NCBI GenBank assembly: GCA_965153455.1
Contig: OZ234497.1
Location: forward strand, 18,965,872-19,029,871
DNA: 64,000 bases
Direction: 5' to 3'
From: Sphagnum compactum
Taxonomy: Eukaryota > Bryophyta > Sphagnopsida > Sphagnales
Shown one piece after another: positions 1 to 13,759 of the stretch (positions are counted from its first letter, which is position 1; each line of letters starts with the position of its first letter). Below the pieces are notes generated by a model, which had not been told where the DNA came from, ran no database searches, and saw only the letters and a list, made by a program, of their open reading frames with translations. A program made the position numbers and the translations under genes.

Positions 1-1000
1 ACCTGCAAGTGCACAATACATATATCTAAGAGATTGCAGAGAAAACCCCACAATGACACTTTGCTGGTAGCACAACTAGACTGAGTGCAGTGATAACCTT
101 ATGAGGTTCACTCACAAAGTGTCAGACCATCATCTTCCTCATGAATAGCAGTGATGAGCTGCCATGACTCCACACTGACTTCATCAGCTCCTGACTGTGG
201 GTGTAGATAAGTATACAACAATCTGCCCAAAATTTTTATGAAACCCATCCCACAAAGACTTATGAAACCCAGTGATCTTGTGAAGTTCAACTCAAAAGCA
301 TCATATTATAGTGCTGTGCACCTCTATAAAGCATCATCACCATGTCATGCAAATCAAATCCCTATTATGTATTCCATGCTTAGCATGGAGAGATCCAAAT
401 GAGCCCACCAAAGGCTCAACTTGGTCAATTTTTCCAGACAACCAGTGATTGATGTGAGTCCAAAACTCTGCACCTCAGTCAATCTGTCCACAAACTAAAA
501 CTCAATTCAAACCCTAATCACTGGATGGGTGCAGTGTTGTTCTTACTGGCTCATCTTTGGCATATTCCACAATTTCAGATACTAAAGACAGTCAAGGTTG
601 ATGATCCATAGGGTACACACTAGACCTTTCTATTTTATACATGTTCCCTACAAATTGCATCAACACTTGAGAGAATTTGTAACTTGGTTTCAAAAACATG
701 AGTTAAGAAAAGAATCCAGTATGATTCCTGACTCCCCATATTCATACTCATGTTGACAACTCAAAGGGTCAAAGCAGAGTACTCTTGCATTTACATGATT
801 CATATGATAGCAATCAGGTGTCAGCCCAGTGATCAAATCCATGCACATCCATTTCTCAATTTCAAGAGAAAATTGGCTTCTACTTACCCAAAATTGCTGC
901 CTAGAAGTTGAGTTTCAAGAAGCTCTGCAGAGAAACAAGCCTGGCAGAGGAGTATACAAAAGAAAACCTGACTAGACCAAGAATGCAGGTACTTAATATC
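1..1000. other. Non-coding stretch, no gene recognised
   Basis: No open frame of convincing length or composition on either strand. It holds one copy of a dispersed repeat (about 30-175). It may be an intron or flank of a gene lying left of the window, but no exon can be supported. Confidence 0.5.
30..175 (+). repeat. Dispersed repeat, copy A
   Basis: Shares with copies near 16.2 kb (opposite strand) and 42.6 kb an ATTGCAGAGAAA start, a TAACCTTATGA core and the block CAAAGTGTCAGACCA, followed by AATAGCAGTGA as in the 16.2 kb copy. It is the most diverged of the three. No coding capacity. The family type (SINE, MITE or other) is not determined. Confidence 0.6.
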
Positions 1001-2420
1001 CTCTCAGAATGGAAATGGAAGGCGAAATTTGGGCAGAAGCAGGGAGTGGCGAATGGTGAAGAAAACTAAGACGAGAAAACACTCAAAAAGAGTAGATCAT
1101 TTCCTCCAATCCCTGTCCCCTTCTTCACCTCTTTCTGGCGCATACAACCACGACTCACTGGAGAAAACTCTCTACACCTGCAGAACTTCTTCCAACCGAG
1201 AATCATACACTTCGGGGGAAAAAAAAACACCATAAATTCAAAATCCCCAACAATCTCTTCAAATTCCCCTCTCTGCTTTTCAATCTTAGGGCTGCTTCAA
1301 AACGACTCAATTACGCAACCCAATTTCACTTTTGGTACCACATTTTATGTAGAAGATCTTTTCTCCTCAACAACGACATCAAAGCTTCACACGAAATTCT
1401 CTTTCCGCAAACAAACAAACAAACAAACAAACTTGCTTCTTCAATTTTCTCTTTCCATTGTTTGTTGTAAAGGTTTATGCTAAAACCACCCACCCACCCA
1501 CCCCATCTATACACACACAACAACAACAACAACAACAAACACACATGTGAAGCATTTGAATAGAAATAGCAAATGAAATCTTGGAATGGGTATTCGAGAG
1601 GTTAAAAAGAAAAACCTCACTCGCTTGCATGCCCATGAGTTTGCAACCTCAAACCATCACCAGTACCATGTGCAGAGAAATCCATGACAACTCAATACAC
1701 AAAAATGAAAGGAAAGAGGAGAAGAAACTGCTGCTGCTACTGCTGCCAAAAGAGAGAGAGAGAGAGAGAGAGAAGATACCACCGGGGATTTGGGACTTTG
1801 TTGGGCGGTGGTAGTGAAGATTTGGAGACTTGCTAGAAAAAGAGACCCAAGTTTTTTGGCTCATGTGTTTTTTTTTTTTTGGGTTGGTGCTGGAGAAATG
1901 GATATGAGTGATGACTAACCCAGCTTTGAGTACTGGACACTAAAACCCAAAATACATTCCATAGTATGTATGTATGTACTGTGGTATTGTACTCTTATTA
2001 GTGGGTCCAAGATGAATTTCCATCTCTATTGGGATGGGATGTTTTTACTTTTTGAAGAAAAAACTCAGAAGAAATGCTTGTTTTGGGGGGTTTTTCCTTC
2101 TCTCTCCCAAAATAGGTAGGTAGGTAGCTAGTCTCCTCAATGCATGTTTTTCTCCACATACCTCTCACAGATTCACAAGCACATTATGTGCTTTTATGTT
2201 AGATGGATCCCCCAACTTTTATCACAGAAGCACACACATTAAAAAATATTGTTTTGTGTAATAGATTGATTCGGACTTTGTAGAATGTAGACACACAGAT
2301 AAACACGGTAAGGCCCCGCCCCATAGGTGGGAAACATCCCTAAAATGCGGGGCCAGACCCATCATAGGCCCCTTATTTCATGAGACCCCACATGTGGGCC
2401 TTATATGAGGAGACACAATA
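1000..2420. other. Microsatellite-rich non-coding stretch
   Basis: Contains a CAAA run (about 1408-1432), a CAA run (about 1515-1537) and an AG run (about 1750-1773). Short frames across these runs are low-complexity translations. Such runs are common in plant promoters and 5' UTRs, so this could be the 5' flank of a gene outside the window, but no start can be assigned. Confidence 0.5.
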
Positions 2421-3550
2421 TTTCACACATATAAGGTGCCCTCCTTACAAGGTATATTAGGAAATTTCTCCAAGTTCTTTACATTTTGCAATAAATAAGA
2501 TTTGGAGGTGTAGCTAGACACACACATGGATAACAAACACATGGTGTTATATATACAATAGATTGATTTTGGATTGTGGTTACAAGATGCACAAGGGCAG
2601 GCACCATGTATTGTATTACCAGTATGTGGATTTGAACATGTGCAAATGGACCCACAACGACATTGCCCAGTATTGTATGTACAAGTAGATGGATTTGGAT
2701 AGTGATCAAATGCATGGCATAACATTACTGTGACTTGAAAACAACCGCGGTATGATGACCTTGTGGCACTTTGGATTGGGTGTAACAATATACTACTTTG
2801 GGTATATATATGGGAAGAACTTGGGTGGTGAGTTACAACGATATATGTTTATCCTTAACCCTCGCCATAAAACCGAATGTCAACATCATTTAACATTATA
2901 ACCACACTTCAACCACAAGTACCATTTTAACATTCCCAAATGAATTTGGTTTAATGCTTTTTAAGCTTGCAAATAAATTACCTAATTAAGACTTACCCAT
3001 TCTCGATATATTCATAATTTACACATATATGGATGAATCCATAAATGATAGAATTTTTTCACAAAATAATCTTCTTGACCATTAATTGTGGAATTCTTTT
3101 CCCCTAGTTGTTATCTTATATGGTACATGTTAACACATATGAAAATACTTTCTCATAGGCAATTTCGTATAAGATAAGGATAGTCCTGGAGGCTCTCTTT
3201 TTATGTCAAAGGTTGTAGTCTGAAGTGTAGTAGCCTGAAAGCATAGGCTTGAAAATTAAGGGAGGTTGAAATGAATAGGCCTTCCCTAGAATAAAATACA
3301 AAAGAATGTTGTTAGCATGTTGATTTTTGACATGGGTAATCGATCAAGTCCAAACCATGGTGTTGAAAACTAGCTTACCTAGTATGAATGTCGAAGAGAA
3401 CAAGTTAAATATCCTATTTCCTTGAAGTTAACTTTGTAATTACTCATCAAAACCTTGTTCATCTAATATCACTTTGACAAAAATTAATACCCTGCCTAAA
3501 TTTGGGTGTGAAGACTTTCAATTATCTAAGCAAGCAAGCAAATTATCTCT
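2420..3550. other. Intergenic, nothing recognised
   Basis: AT-rich. The Cys-rich minus-strand frame at 2423-2788 has no recognisable domain and looks fortuitous. Confidence 0.4.
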
Positions 3551-6500
3551 AAACATAAGGTTGAAGGTCTTATCACCCTCATACATAAGATAGGAGAGGT
3601 CGATGACCTATCTAATTGGAGTCCTATAACCTTATTGAATGTGGTGTATAAGATATATGCAAAAGCAAGTCAACACATATTTCAATTGATTATGATGGAA
3701 ATCTTTCGTCCAAATCAAGTTGCCTTCTTATCTTTTTGCTATGTGTTGGAGAAAGTTGTCCTTTTACAAGAATCATTGAATTGGGCCAAGTGAATGAAAC
3801 AATAATGTTGTGTTGTTTAAACTTGATTTTGCAAAAGCATATACCAAGATCTCCTAGGATTTTTTGTTTGGAGTGATGGAAACTTTTGGGATGGCAAGGG
3901 ATACACATGGTTTGCATCTTGTTCTTGGAAGTGAAGATAGTCATGAATTAATGGCATTCCATTGTCAACTTTTGCAATTTGACAAGGATGCTCCATATCT
4001 CTTCATTTTGGTTGGAGAAGCTCTCAATGTACTAGTTAACAAAGTTGTGGAAAATAAAGAATTCGAGGGGGTCATGCTACTTGACAATGTTAACCAACAT
4101 GTGATCTCCCAAAATGTGGATGACACATTGATAACCATGAAGGGGGAAGAAAGGATCTTCAGTAATATGATCGACTTACTCCAAAGGTTCAAGGTAACAT
4201 TTGGGCCTAAGATCAATAATAATAAAAATTCTAAATATTAGCAAAAACCTTGGAGGTGCTTGACCTTAAAGAACTTGAAATTTTGCTTGGGTTTAAGCAT
4301 AAGACAAAAATTTGTCCAAGCTTTTAGGCACCCCTTTTGGTCTATGTTTTGTTGGTTGATAAGTTCCTTTTAGACAAAATAGAAAGAAAATATTGGTCAA
4401 CCACTAGTAGTCGGAAAGACATTCATTACAATTGTGTTTTTTTTTATCTTGTGGCATTTCTTATTAGTTTGGGCAAGATTTTAAATGGTAATAAAAAGGG
4501 TGAATGCATGGCATAGTGGCTCAATAAACGGCAAAAAATAACTATCTATAAGTCCATACAATTTTATTAAAAATGATTCAAATGGACATGGTTGTTACTT
4601 TAAAAAAATATTATTATTATGGTCTTTGAATAATACATGTTAATCATTTACAAACTTTCCCAAATCAATGTGAAAACTTGTATTTAATGTAGTTGATGTC
4701 ATTTTTTACTTAAAAGTCTTAAAAAGAAAACCACAAAGTCCAAAAGAATAATGTTCCATCTAGAACTTTCAAAAAATATGCTTTTGAGATAAATTAATTG
4801 AAAAACAAACAAAAATTGCAACTCACATGAACTTATGAAAATATGGTCAAATTTTAACCATTCAAAAATCTTTACCTATTAAATGGTTAAGGTTTTCAAA
4901 AAAAATTCTTCATATGAGTTTATCATCTTATATTACATTATATATTGAATCCCAATAACAAATTTGAAATGTGAATCAATTTTTTTTTTCATTTTGTGAT
5001 GTTTTAGTTAGACAACTAGTCCATATTTTTTGACTTCAAAAGTCCATTATTATTAATAAATGATTTTTTTATTAAGAAATAACCACACGATTATTTTCAT
5101 AATGAAATTGTTAGTCTAGATCCAAATCAAAATTAGTAGATCTAACGATATATTAATCACCACATTCATATGAATAAAGGATACTCAAGGAAAAAACACC
5201 ATTTTGTCACAAAAGTGAGCCATTGTAGCTTGCATCTACCAAAAAGGGTAGGACTACGATCATGAATTATCTATGGTCAAGGAGTGACTTTTTTACATGA
5301 ACTTGAATCAAATGGACAAATTGTTGCCTTGAATGTTAAAACGGAGGACTTGGTTCCATTAACCCAAAGAATGCAATGGATGCTCTTTTAATTAAATGGA
5401 TCCTTTTTTCATTTGAACTAAAGGAATTTAACTTGAAGATTTTGTTGCGCCATAAGATTGTTAATGCATGACCCTTTAAACACAAAGAGGTGGTTACAAA
5501 ATATGCAATGGAGCCTCTTGCTAAGACACAAACAAGTGCTAGGATCCAAGGTTTGGAGAAGAGTTATTAAATCTTGGAAGCACATACTAACCAAGTTAAA
5601 GTATTTACATATTAGAGAATTATATTTTGTTTTCCATTGTAATTTATGGTGGACCTTAACATTCCATGCCTTAAACTTTGGTTGGTCAATTAAAAGAGGT
5701 GCGAATATTTTCCAAGATGGGATGTAGAAAGTCAAGGATGCTTGGGATTTTGAAGCAAATGAACTTTTGTTGTGGAATGTGTTTGTGGATAAATATATAC
5801 AAAAACTTGCAAAATTTATGAACTATTCTAAGATGGTAGCAAGTTTGAAAGCCAAATGGAGAACAATTTTGAAACAAGGAAAAGATGTGTGTAGAATTAG
5901 AAAGTAGGTTGGGTTGTTTAAAGAATAAGTGGAAGACCTTCTTTTGTCTTCCAAGCATCCATCAAATTTTGCCCACAATAGACCAAGGAGACTAAGAATT
6001 TAACAATCCCACTAAATCTTTCATGTTCCATAGTTGGAAACCATTCAAAGAAGCTTAGTAAGGTTATTAACATAGGCCTTTAGACTATAATTTTCATAGG
6101 GCATAAATGACCAATCCAAGTTGTCAAAGTCATAAAAAAGGTTCAACAACAATGATTTGAGTTATATTGTGGCTTGATGGAACACATACAACTTGACATT
6201 AATTATTGGTGTTGGGATGATAGAAAAAGATCTTTTGAATTTATAATGCAAATAGGGAGGAAATTGCTCAAGGCATAAAACAACATCGAAACCTATTGTT
6301 GAAAAGTGATAGATGTTTTTCAAATAACATTTCCATGTTATTGGAAGGAAGTTTGCACATCACAAAATTCTTAGAAAGCAGGTGTTCATATGGTCCTTAT
6401 ATCACAAGGCCATTGTTGTTAACACATGGAAGGCTAAAGCTAATCAACTCATTGATGCTACCTATCACTGTTGTGATTTATGCTTGAAGAAATTCTTCCA

Positions 6501-7190
6501 CAAATTTTTTTGGATGTAGTCAAACAAGACATGCATGGTCTTGGGCTCTAACCATCATGAATATGCTTAGATGCAACCCTTCTTTTTTTTGGTCCTTTGA
6601 TGGGATTGTTTATAGGTCAATGCCTTTGTGGTGACAACTTGCCTAAAAATTTAAATGGTTAAAAAATGTTTGGTGATGTTTGAAAGGTGACGAGTCTTGT
6701 GCTTTGGACAATTTGGATACATAATAACAACAAAACCTTCAAGCACCAAAGGCTTAGAGACCATTGAATTAGATATTCGATTTGACAAGGCATGATTGAT
6801 TATGTTCGAATTGAATGGGAATCGTATGCACAATTTGATTAATAAGGCTACCCAAGGAGCAAAGAGTTTTTTGTGGAATTTGATTCCCAAGGGGGCACCC
6901 ATTTAGCTTTTTGCTTTCATGAAGGTCTTATAATTAGATGGTGCTACCAATTACTAGGTTGTGTGTCATTAGGTGGTAAATTTCATTCAGTGTTGGACTT
7001 GATTCCTTTGAGTATATTCATTGGGTTTTCTTCCTTTTTCTTTTCACAATGAAGCTTGTTTTCTCTTGTTTCAAAAAACCCCAATGGTTTTGTCCCTTGT
7101 CTCCTCCTTGTAGGCAAATGGGGCAACAACAACAAATTTGCAAAATGAAGCATCTCATAAATTTGACTTGTCAAATTAGGCTTTGTAGAT
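3550..7190 (+). mobile_element. Degenerate L1-type LINE, reverse transcriptase remnant
   Basis: Translation in shifting frames gives LINE reverse transcriptase signatures in order: NWSPITLLNVVYKI (about 3615-3660), PNQVAFL (about 3710-3730), LFKLDFAKAY (about 3815-3845), DFLFGVMETFGMA (about 3858-3895), LFILVGEALNVLVNK (about 4000-4045) and VDDTLITMKGEER (about 4118-4157). The last covers the catalytic site, where the family's aromatic-Ala-Asp-Asp motif has become NVDD. Later fragments at about 5450-5730 and 6560-6900 look like the ORF2 C-terminal part. Many stops and frameshifts show that it is dead. Neither end is sharply defined; no poly-A tail or target-site duplication was identified. 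Confidence 0.75.
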
Positions 7191-9400
7191 TGAAACTCAT
7201 GTGTAGGCCCCGTTAAGTTTACTATTAGTTCAATGACCTAGTCTATTAATTAGCTTGGTTTCCTCTACAACAATATAACACCTAAGTTATTCCACATAGT
7301 ACTTTAAATCATTAGCTCCATGTTTTTAACATTGTTTCTTGTTTTAGCAACCCTTATATTACATGGGAATATTCAATAACTCCATGTTCTTCCCATGTTT
7401 GACAATCGTTATCTTCACTTGAGTTGTGATTTTTAAAATTTGACATGCTCATGTTAATTGTAGTTGTGTAGGCTTCATTAATTTTAATCTTGTTGCCCTT
7501 GGATTGAAAGGCCAGATCCTTATAACCTTGAAACCATTTTTAATGTTAATTTTTGACAATTAAATTTCTAATGTTCTGTCAACCTAACTAACAAAAGTTG
7601 TTTTGTCTCATTCATAATAATTGGATCTAACCATGCTACTATGTTTTTTATTTCTAAATGTAGTCTAAAAGGCTTGAAACAATTCACATTTAAGGGTTGT
7701 AGTGCATGAGATGTGTGTGAAAGTAAAATCACCATGTTTAGCCTAAGTGTTTGTGTTTACTCTATTGCTTCTAGGGTTACAAGTGACCCATGCCCATCTA
7801 GGATCAATAGATGTCTATTATATTAAAAGATCCCTCCAAGAATTGACCTTGTGAAAAATGACAACAATTCTTTAAAAGGGAAAAAAATCATCCACGTTTT
7901 TTTTTCATTACTTTGCATGTTCTTGCTATACAACTTCTAATGCAATCACCTCTAATCCTTTCACCCCTAAATATAAGAATCTTGGCATAAAACCCTCAAT
8001 TGTGTTTACAACACAATTTATAGTCATCCATTCCTTAAATTTGGGAATGGAGTTGTGTACTTGTGGACCTTTTTTTACAAAAGAAATCACCTTTGATTAT
8101 TGCCTTGCATGAATCCTTGTTTCATCACATTTCCGTATGTGATATGTTGGATAGTTATGTTGAGTGTAAAATGTTACAAGATGTACATGCATTGTTCGTG
8201 AGACCTTGTGCTTTACAAACCTTTAATCATTCTATAAGTCTAATTGACAATTTTGGATGTTTATGTTTAGACCATAACCACCAAGAGTATATGGGTACCC
8301 CACTGAAAATGAAGTAGGTCAAATCTGGGTGAAATTTGTCACCTTGAGCTTGAATTGGTGTACTACCATTGAATGTCTATAGGCCTACATTCCAAAAATG
8401 CAATCAACAACAACTTCCTTTTTCCTTTGTGAACACACCATGAAATCCAACCTTTTTTGGACCTAACTTTTCCAATCAAATGTGCAAACAATGAGGACAA
8501 AAGAATGTTGAAAATTTTGTTAGCCCCTTTAACAATGTTATGCCTCTTTTCACAATGTTCATGTCATCTTCTAATTGTTCTGTTGTCCATTTGCTTTTTC
8601 ATTTTAGAATTAAGATTCCTTGCAACCCTTATTTGTTTTGGTTTGTTGTCCTCTAAACCTCTAAAAGATAGGGGAGATGCATTGATGCCCCATCAATGAT
8701 ATTCCTTTGTCTTTCTAAAAATTAAACCAAGACCACAAACATTTAGTTAAATCAAGATATGTTTTGAATGCATGTTGTTTTGTTTGCCAACAATTTTGTA
8801 TTAGTTTTAAAAAATCTGCAAAGTCTTCCCAAATTAAAATTTCATCCATTGTTGTTGTGTAGGTTGTTGGTTTAAATTTTAAACTACGATTAGCTAAAGT
8901 GCATTGAAACCTATATCTTAACACTTTATTTTGACTCTGTGCTAGTTGTGGGGCTACATGTTTAGTTATGCATTGACAATATAAATACTTGCTAAACCTT
9001 TTCTTGTAAACCTTGTTTATGAATTGGATTTTGCACTCAAAAAACTAGTCCGCTACCTTAAGAGCAATTTGCTCATTTTTTACTTTCACCTTTATTTGTT
9101 GATTTACTACGGATGTTAAACTTTTTCTAGGAAACAGATCTTCAATGAACTCTTGGAGCTCATCTTCCATGTACATAAAGGACACCACTTTGCAAACTAT
9201 CAAAAACAATTATTTCTTACCAAATGTTTGGTCATAGAATGTGCACTAATGGTAACGAGCTTTGCATCGTTTGCTTACCCATCTACTTGTGAAGTCTCAA
9301 AATATTTGATCAAGGGTGAGTGTTTGGTGATAGGCTGTTCTACCCTATTGCCAAAGTAATAGCCAGAAAAATTAATTATTAACTAGGATATTGTTAGACC
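7190..9400. other. Possible transposon debris, no gene
   Basis: No intact gene. Reading the minus strand from about 9130 down to 7900 gives protein-like text broken by many stops (longest piece 8715-8924), typical of an old mobile element, but no family could be named. Confidence 0.35.
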
Positions 9401-10355
9401 CGAATTAGTCGGAGTGAGTCCATTTTTATTTTTTTCCACAAGTAGAATATTTGATACCCTTTGTGATAATTACGAAAACCAAAAGCGAAGAACCTGCCCA
9501 GCTAGCACAAAATCAGGGTTTTTTTTTTCAAATTCCTCAAGTAGGTGTACTGGCAAGGATCCTCAGCATTAATTAGCAATAAATGGCGACTGTCTTGGTG
9601 GACTAGTAGATTTTTTTTGGAATCCTGCCTACTTCTGGCGACTTAGTGAAACACACTGTCTAAATCTGGCGACTTCTAACTTTTTTTTTTCTCGAGATAT
9701 GGCGAATTTTTAAAAAAATTCTCAAAACTCCCCATTGTTGGATTCGCCAGCCCTTTTTTTTTTTCTTGTCGCCAGGTGGCGAAAATTCGCCACAAAAAAA
9801 AAAAACCTCCTGGGCAGAAGCTCTTCTCGATTCACGAACGCATCTTCCGTGCAGGCAAAGTAAAATACAAAAGCAGAAAGCCTTGCAAGTAATTTTTACT
9901 AGTGTTTTTGTGTTTTTCCCCTATTGGCAACAAACTCATTTGCCAATTTGAACTTTTCTTGCTGAGAACACATGACATCATTTGAGAATCTCTGTTCTTG
10001 TCAGTTTGCCCCCTATATGATTTTCTTGGGGGCAAATTTTGGCAAAATTGCCACCTTAGTACATGGGCCTGGGGCAGCTTTAACAGAAGAGTGCCACACA
10101 TGTCTGCCAAATAATTAATTAATTAATTTCAAAGATTCCGTGTCAAAACAAAAGAATGTTCCTGACTATTTCAAAATATCCTTCCATTTTCCTTCACAAA
10201 ATTTTGTTTCATTGAAAAATCCATTTTGAAAATTTCAACATTTTGCCAAATAATTTAATTAGTGTTGAGGCTGCCAAAGGTACTAGCAGTCTACGATATT
10301 CTATAGCCAATTATTCCCTTTTTTTCAAAAATTTTGCCAAATTTACAAGAAAAAA
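9400..10355. other. Intergenic with homopolymer runs
   Basis: Contains poly-T and poly-A runs (about 9518-9530, 9682-9690, 9755-9765, 9794-9805) and several short repeats of the phrase CTGGCGACTT near 9630-9680. No gene supported. Confidence 0.4.
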
Positions 10356-10602
10356 AAATTTGTTCGAAGAAATGTTGGCTTGAGTAATGCAAACATTGGT
10401 GAGAATCCAATGCCCCGAGAATGTTGGGAATGCTAAATGGTTTTTTTTTGGGATGCTTGCTAGTGATGATGCAACATGGAAAATTTGTTTGAAGAAATGT
10501 TGGCTTGAGTAATGCAAACATTGGTGAGAATCCAATGCCCCGAGAATGTTGGGAATGCTAAATGCTTTTTTTTTGGGATGCTTGCTAGTGATGATCCTAG
10601 AC
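10356..10602. repeat. Tandem duplication, two copies of 125 bp
   Basis: The phrase beginning TGTTCGAAGAAATGTTGGCT at 10361 recurs at 10486 with one C/T change, and the match continues through the following T run and ATGCTTGCTAGTGATGAT. The period is 125 bp. Near identity indicates a recent duplication. It accounts for the repeated peptides seen in overlapping minus-strand frames, which are not genes. Confidence 0.9.
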
Positions 10603-12001
10603 CAGAAATCTGAAAAGAAAAAACGCTGCCCCATACAAAAGGCCTAGGTCCTAAAACCTCAATTATTCTTCCTCCAAACTTTTCAATGCAAATTTTGAAT
10701 GGAACAGACATGCACAAAAGACATGCCCCTGGAGTCCTGCATCCAGATTCCTGGTGCCTTTTCATTTGTATTGGGGGGACAAAGAACAAGAACGACAAGA
10801 ATCAAAGGAATCTGTCAACCCTTCAAAGCTCTAACTTGCTGAAGAAGTGCTGATCATTATTATAATATCCGAACATGGCACAATCACACATCGCCCACGA
10901 CTGCTCCACACCTTAACAAAGGTTCTCTGCAAATGCCATTTTCTCTCTACCAATGCGCATTTGCATCTTGTCCCATGATGATGGTTTGCGGATCATAATG
11001 CCTTAAGAGTTGTTCTGTTTCCTGTCTCTTCAGTATCCTTGTTCAGGTTCTTCTCCTTTGAACTACATATTGAGCTGGTTTTGCAGCCTTGGAACCTAAT
11101 CGTGAAGTGATCAAGCCCAGGACTTGTTTCCAAGTGAGGTCATTCCGTGCCAAATAAAACCAAGAACTACAATTTGCGCTGATACAGTTATCTCTAGCTG
11201 CATTCTTGTGAGCATTCCCATGCTCAGATGATTAGCACAAATACAATGGCCAGTTTCTTGGTATGGTGAACAAAAACAAGTATCCTTCTTTGTCTACATC
11301 ATGCACAACACATTTTGTATCGGGTGTGCATCTGGCACCATACATCTGCCACATTATCGCATAAACAACTGTCTGTTCTACAAAGATGGTTGAGAAGAAG
11401 CCAAAGCACTTACCACATGGAAGGCAATTAGAAAACTTTTGCAGCATCTGTGCTGCAATGAAACAAATTAATTGAATCCAATAGATGAATGAAGCTTTCA
11501 AAGATCACTGCTGTGGTGTTTTCTTCATGTTCTAATGTTAGACTAAATAGTCAATTGCTTGTTCAAATTTGGGTTTGCATCAGAGCTTGACATGTTATAC
11601 CAGACTTACAAAAGGACCACTGAAGCAAACTATGACTTTATTATACAGAACAAAGTAGACTACATTGATGTTGCAAACTGATGAAACAGATTAATCTGAA
11701 TGTAATCGAAAACTGTCCATAAACACTAAATGCAGGGTTGATTTTAACCCTTATGATGGCATAGAACCAGCTGCCTGATTCCAGTGCCCTTCTGTGGCAC
11801 ATACTGGAAGAGTACATTAATTTAATATAAACTTAAAATATTTGAAGCAGCTATGATCCCTTCATGTATCAGGATGCAACATATTCCAGGAGCACAGTGC
11901 CCTATTATTGTTTGAAAGTGAGAACTCACAAGGAAACCAGAACTCAATTTATACAAGACATAATAAGTGGCAAAGAAGGTTTTATTTGGGCATGATATGC
12001 A
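10603..12001. other. Intergenic, downstream of B12D
   Basis: No convincing coding sequence. It includes the likely 3' UTR of the B12D gene just below 12002. Confidence 0.4.
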
Positions 12002-13759
12002 TCACTTTGGCTTACTGAGGAAATCATTGAAACTTGGCATGATTTCAGGTCTCCGATCTCTGAGAAGTGTTCTGAAGCTATGCTCCTGGTATGTCTGACC
12101 CTCCTCATAATTCTCAAGGATGCCAGCCTTCCTATCTTCCTTGTTTAGTCTTCAATGAATCAGCATGGCAATTTCCAAAACAAGAAATTAGCACAACATT
12201 AACAAATCGAACTCACTGAATCAGATATTGCAAAGAACCTCTTTTACATTGAAATCTGGTGCTGACCCTTGAAAGATTGTAGGATTAGGGGACCTACAAC
12301 CATTTAAAAAGAGGAAACAAAATATGTTGGTGCATTGAGGATACACCCAGCCAGATTCTTCATTTCTGATGTACATCTTGCCTGCTGATGCTTTGGCCAT
12401 GACACTAAGTGTAAGCAGGGATTCTAAGCATAGAACTCTTGGTGATGGAGGGTATAGGCAGATCTTCAGGTCTCAAAGAAAACAGGAGATTCTAACATAA
12501 TTTCAAACAGATGAACAAGAGGCTGATCACGAAGATATGGCCAAACCTGACATCTGGGTTGATAGCAAAATTGCGCATCACTGCAAAGCCAGATATGCCG
12601 AGACCAGTTCCCACTGCAAGGAATAGTGGAAGAATCTGTTCCGCAATCATGCCCACACCAACCAGAGTTGGTGGAATCAAAAGAAGCAGCAGCAGCAACA
12701 ACATATGTACAACAGAAAAGAACAGAGTGAGACAAACTTCGTGACACAAAATGCAAGCATTGGCCATTCCAACAGCATCACCAATATGGCAAAGCCTGTC
12801 AACCACTGCAGGTGATGTGACTAGTACAGAACCAGAGAAGAATTTAGCGGCACTAAAACCAGCAGGGTCAGTGGAGTCAGAAGAAGAAGCTGCAGGAACA
12901 ACATATGTGTCACAGAGAAAAAAAAGATTGAAACAAACTTCATAACACAAAATGCAAGCAACCATTTTCCAACAGCATTTACCACAATGGAGAAGCCTTC
13001 AGATCACTGCAAACAAGTTAAGTGAAGAGTTCTGCTGATCCTTGATGATCAAAGATGCTTATGTATGCTCCCAGGACTGATCCTATATGTTGAACAAGAG
13101 TGAGTGAAAAATTTCTTGTCAGGAGGCTTAACCCAACATTGCAAGGAACAAACCCTCAATGACATCATTGAAACTAGCAAGAATGCAGAAATGGTGCAAG
13201 CTCCTGAAAGACAAAGAAAAGGCACAAAGAGTGCACAAATGTCTACTCGCAATCCTGACTCTCAGTGCCTCAAGAGTAACAGTCACACCTGCAGAGATGA
13301 AGACAATCAGACCTGAGGCCTACATTGGTGGTAAAATATGTGTCTGATCTTTTCCAAGGACTCTGAATTCCTCAAATCCTTCACTTTGGATGATCACAGA
13401 GGCTTGATCAGTGACTGGAAGCTCTCTGAATTCCATAGTGGAAGATATGTTGCTCCAGTCCTGAGCTATAGGCTATATCATCAGCAACATCTGGCATGCA
13501 TCTCAAGTGTCTGGTTTTGAATCCATGATTATGTTTTGAGTATTATAAGGTGGTGACAAATCCTCACAATCGAACTCTGCCATTTTCTTGACACAAAACA
13601 TTAGTTGATTGGTCCCTGATTAATAGATTTCCAGCAGCTGAGGAGAATTGAAGGAGCAAGGCTCGCAGCTAATCCAGATCACACTGAGAAGACTTCATCA
13701 TCCTCACGTACCTCAGGTCGGAACCATTGCTGAGACCATCTTGAAGCTTTCGACGCCAT
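12002..13759 (-). CDS. B12D: B12D family small membrane protein, three exons
   Basis: The coding exons on the minus strand are 13759-13712, 12635-12547 and 12149-12002, with a total of 285 nt and 94 residues. Exon 1 gives MASKASRWSQQWFRPE and ends at a GTACGT donor. Exon 2 gives one membrane segment (about residues 17-35, LFLAVGTGLGISGF) followed by the B12D hallmark NPDVR. Exon 3 gives NKEDRKAG and, near the end, RPEIMPSFNDF before a TGA stop. Joins are phase 0 and phase 2. The exon 2 donor is the less usual AG|GTTTGG. B12D proteins are small plant proteins of about 90 residues related to NDUFA4, linked to seed and senescence expression and placed in mitochondria in some species; their biochemical role is unsettled. 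Intron 1 (1.1 kb) holds a tandem duplication. The start ATG lies in a suitable position with a purine-rich leader. Confidence 0.88.
12640..13060. repeat. Tandem duplication inside B12D intron 1
   Basis: Two copies of about 200 bp sit side by side (roughly 12640-12845 and 12850-13060). Shared landmarks include ACATATGT, CAAACTTCGTGACACAAAATG versus CAAACTTCATAACACAAAATG, and AACAGCAT. The copies have diverged clearly. Apparent minus-strand frames across both are intronic, not coding. Confidence 0.7.

Noticed and set aside
2423-2788. Cys/His-rich minus-strand frame of 121 codons
   Set aside because: Spacing of Cys and His fits no zinc motif I know; the DNA looks simple and TG/CA-rich.
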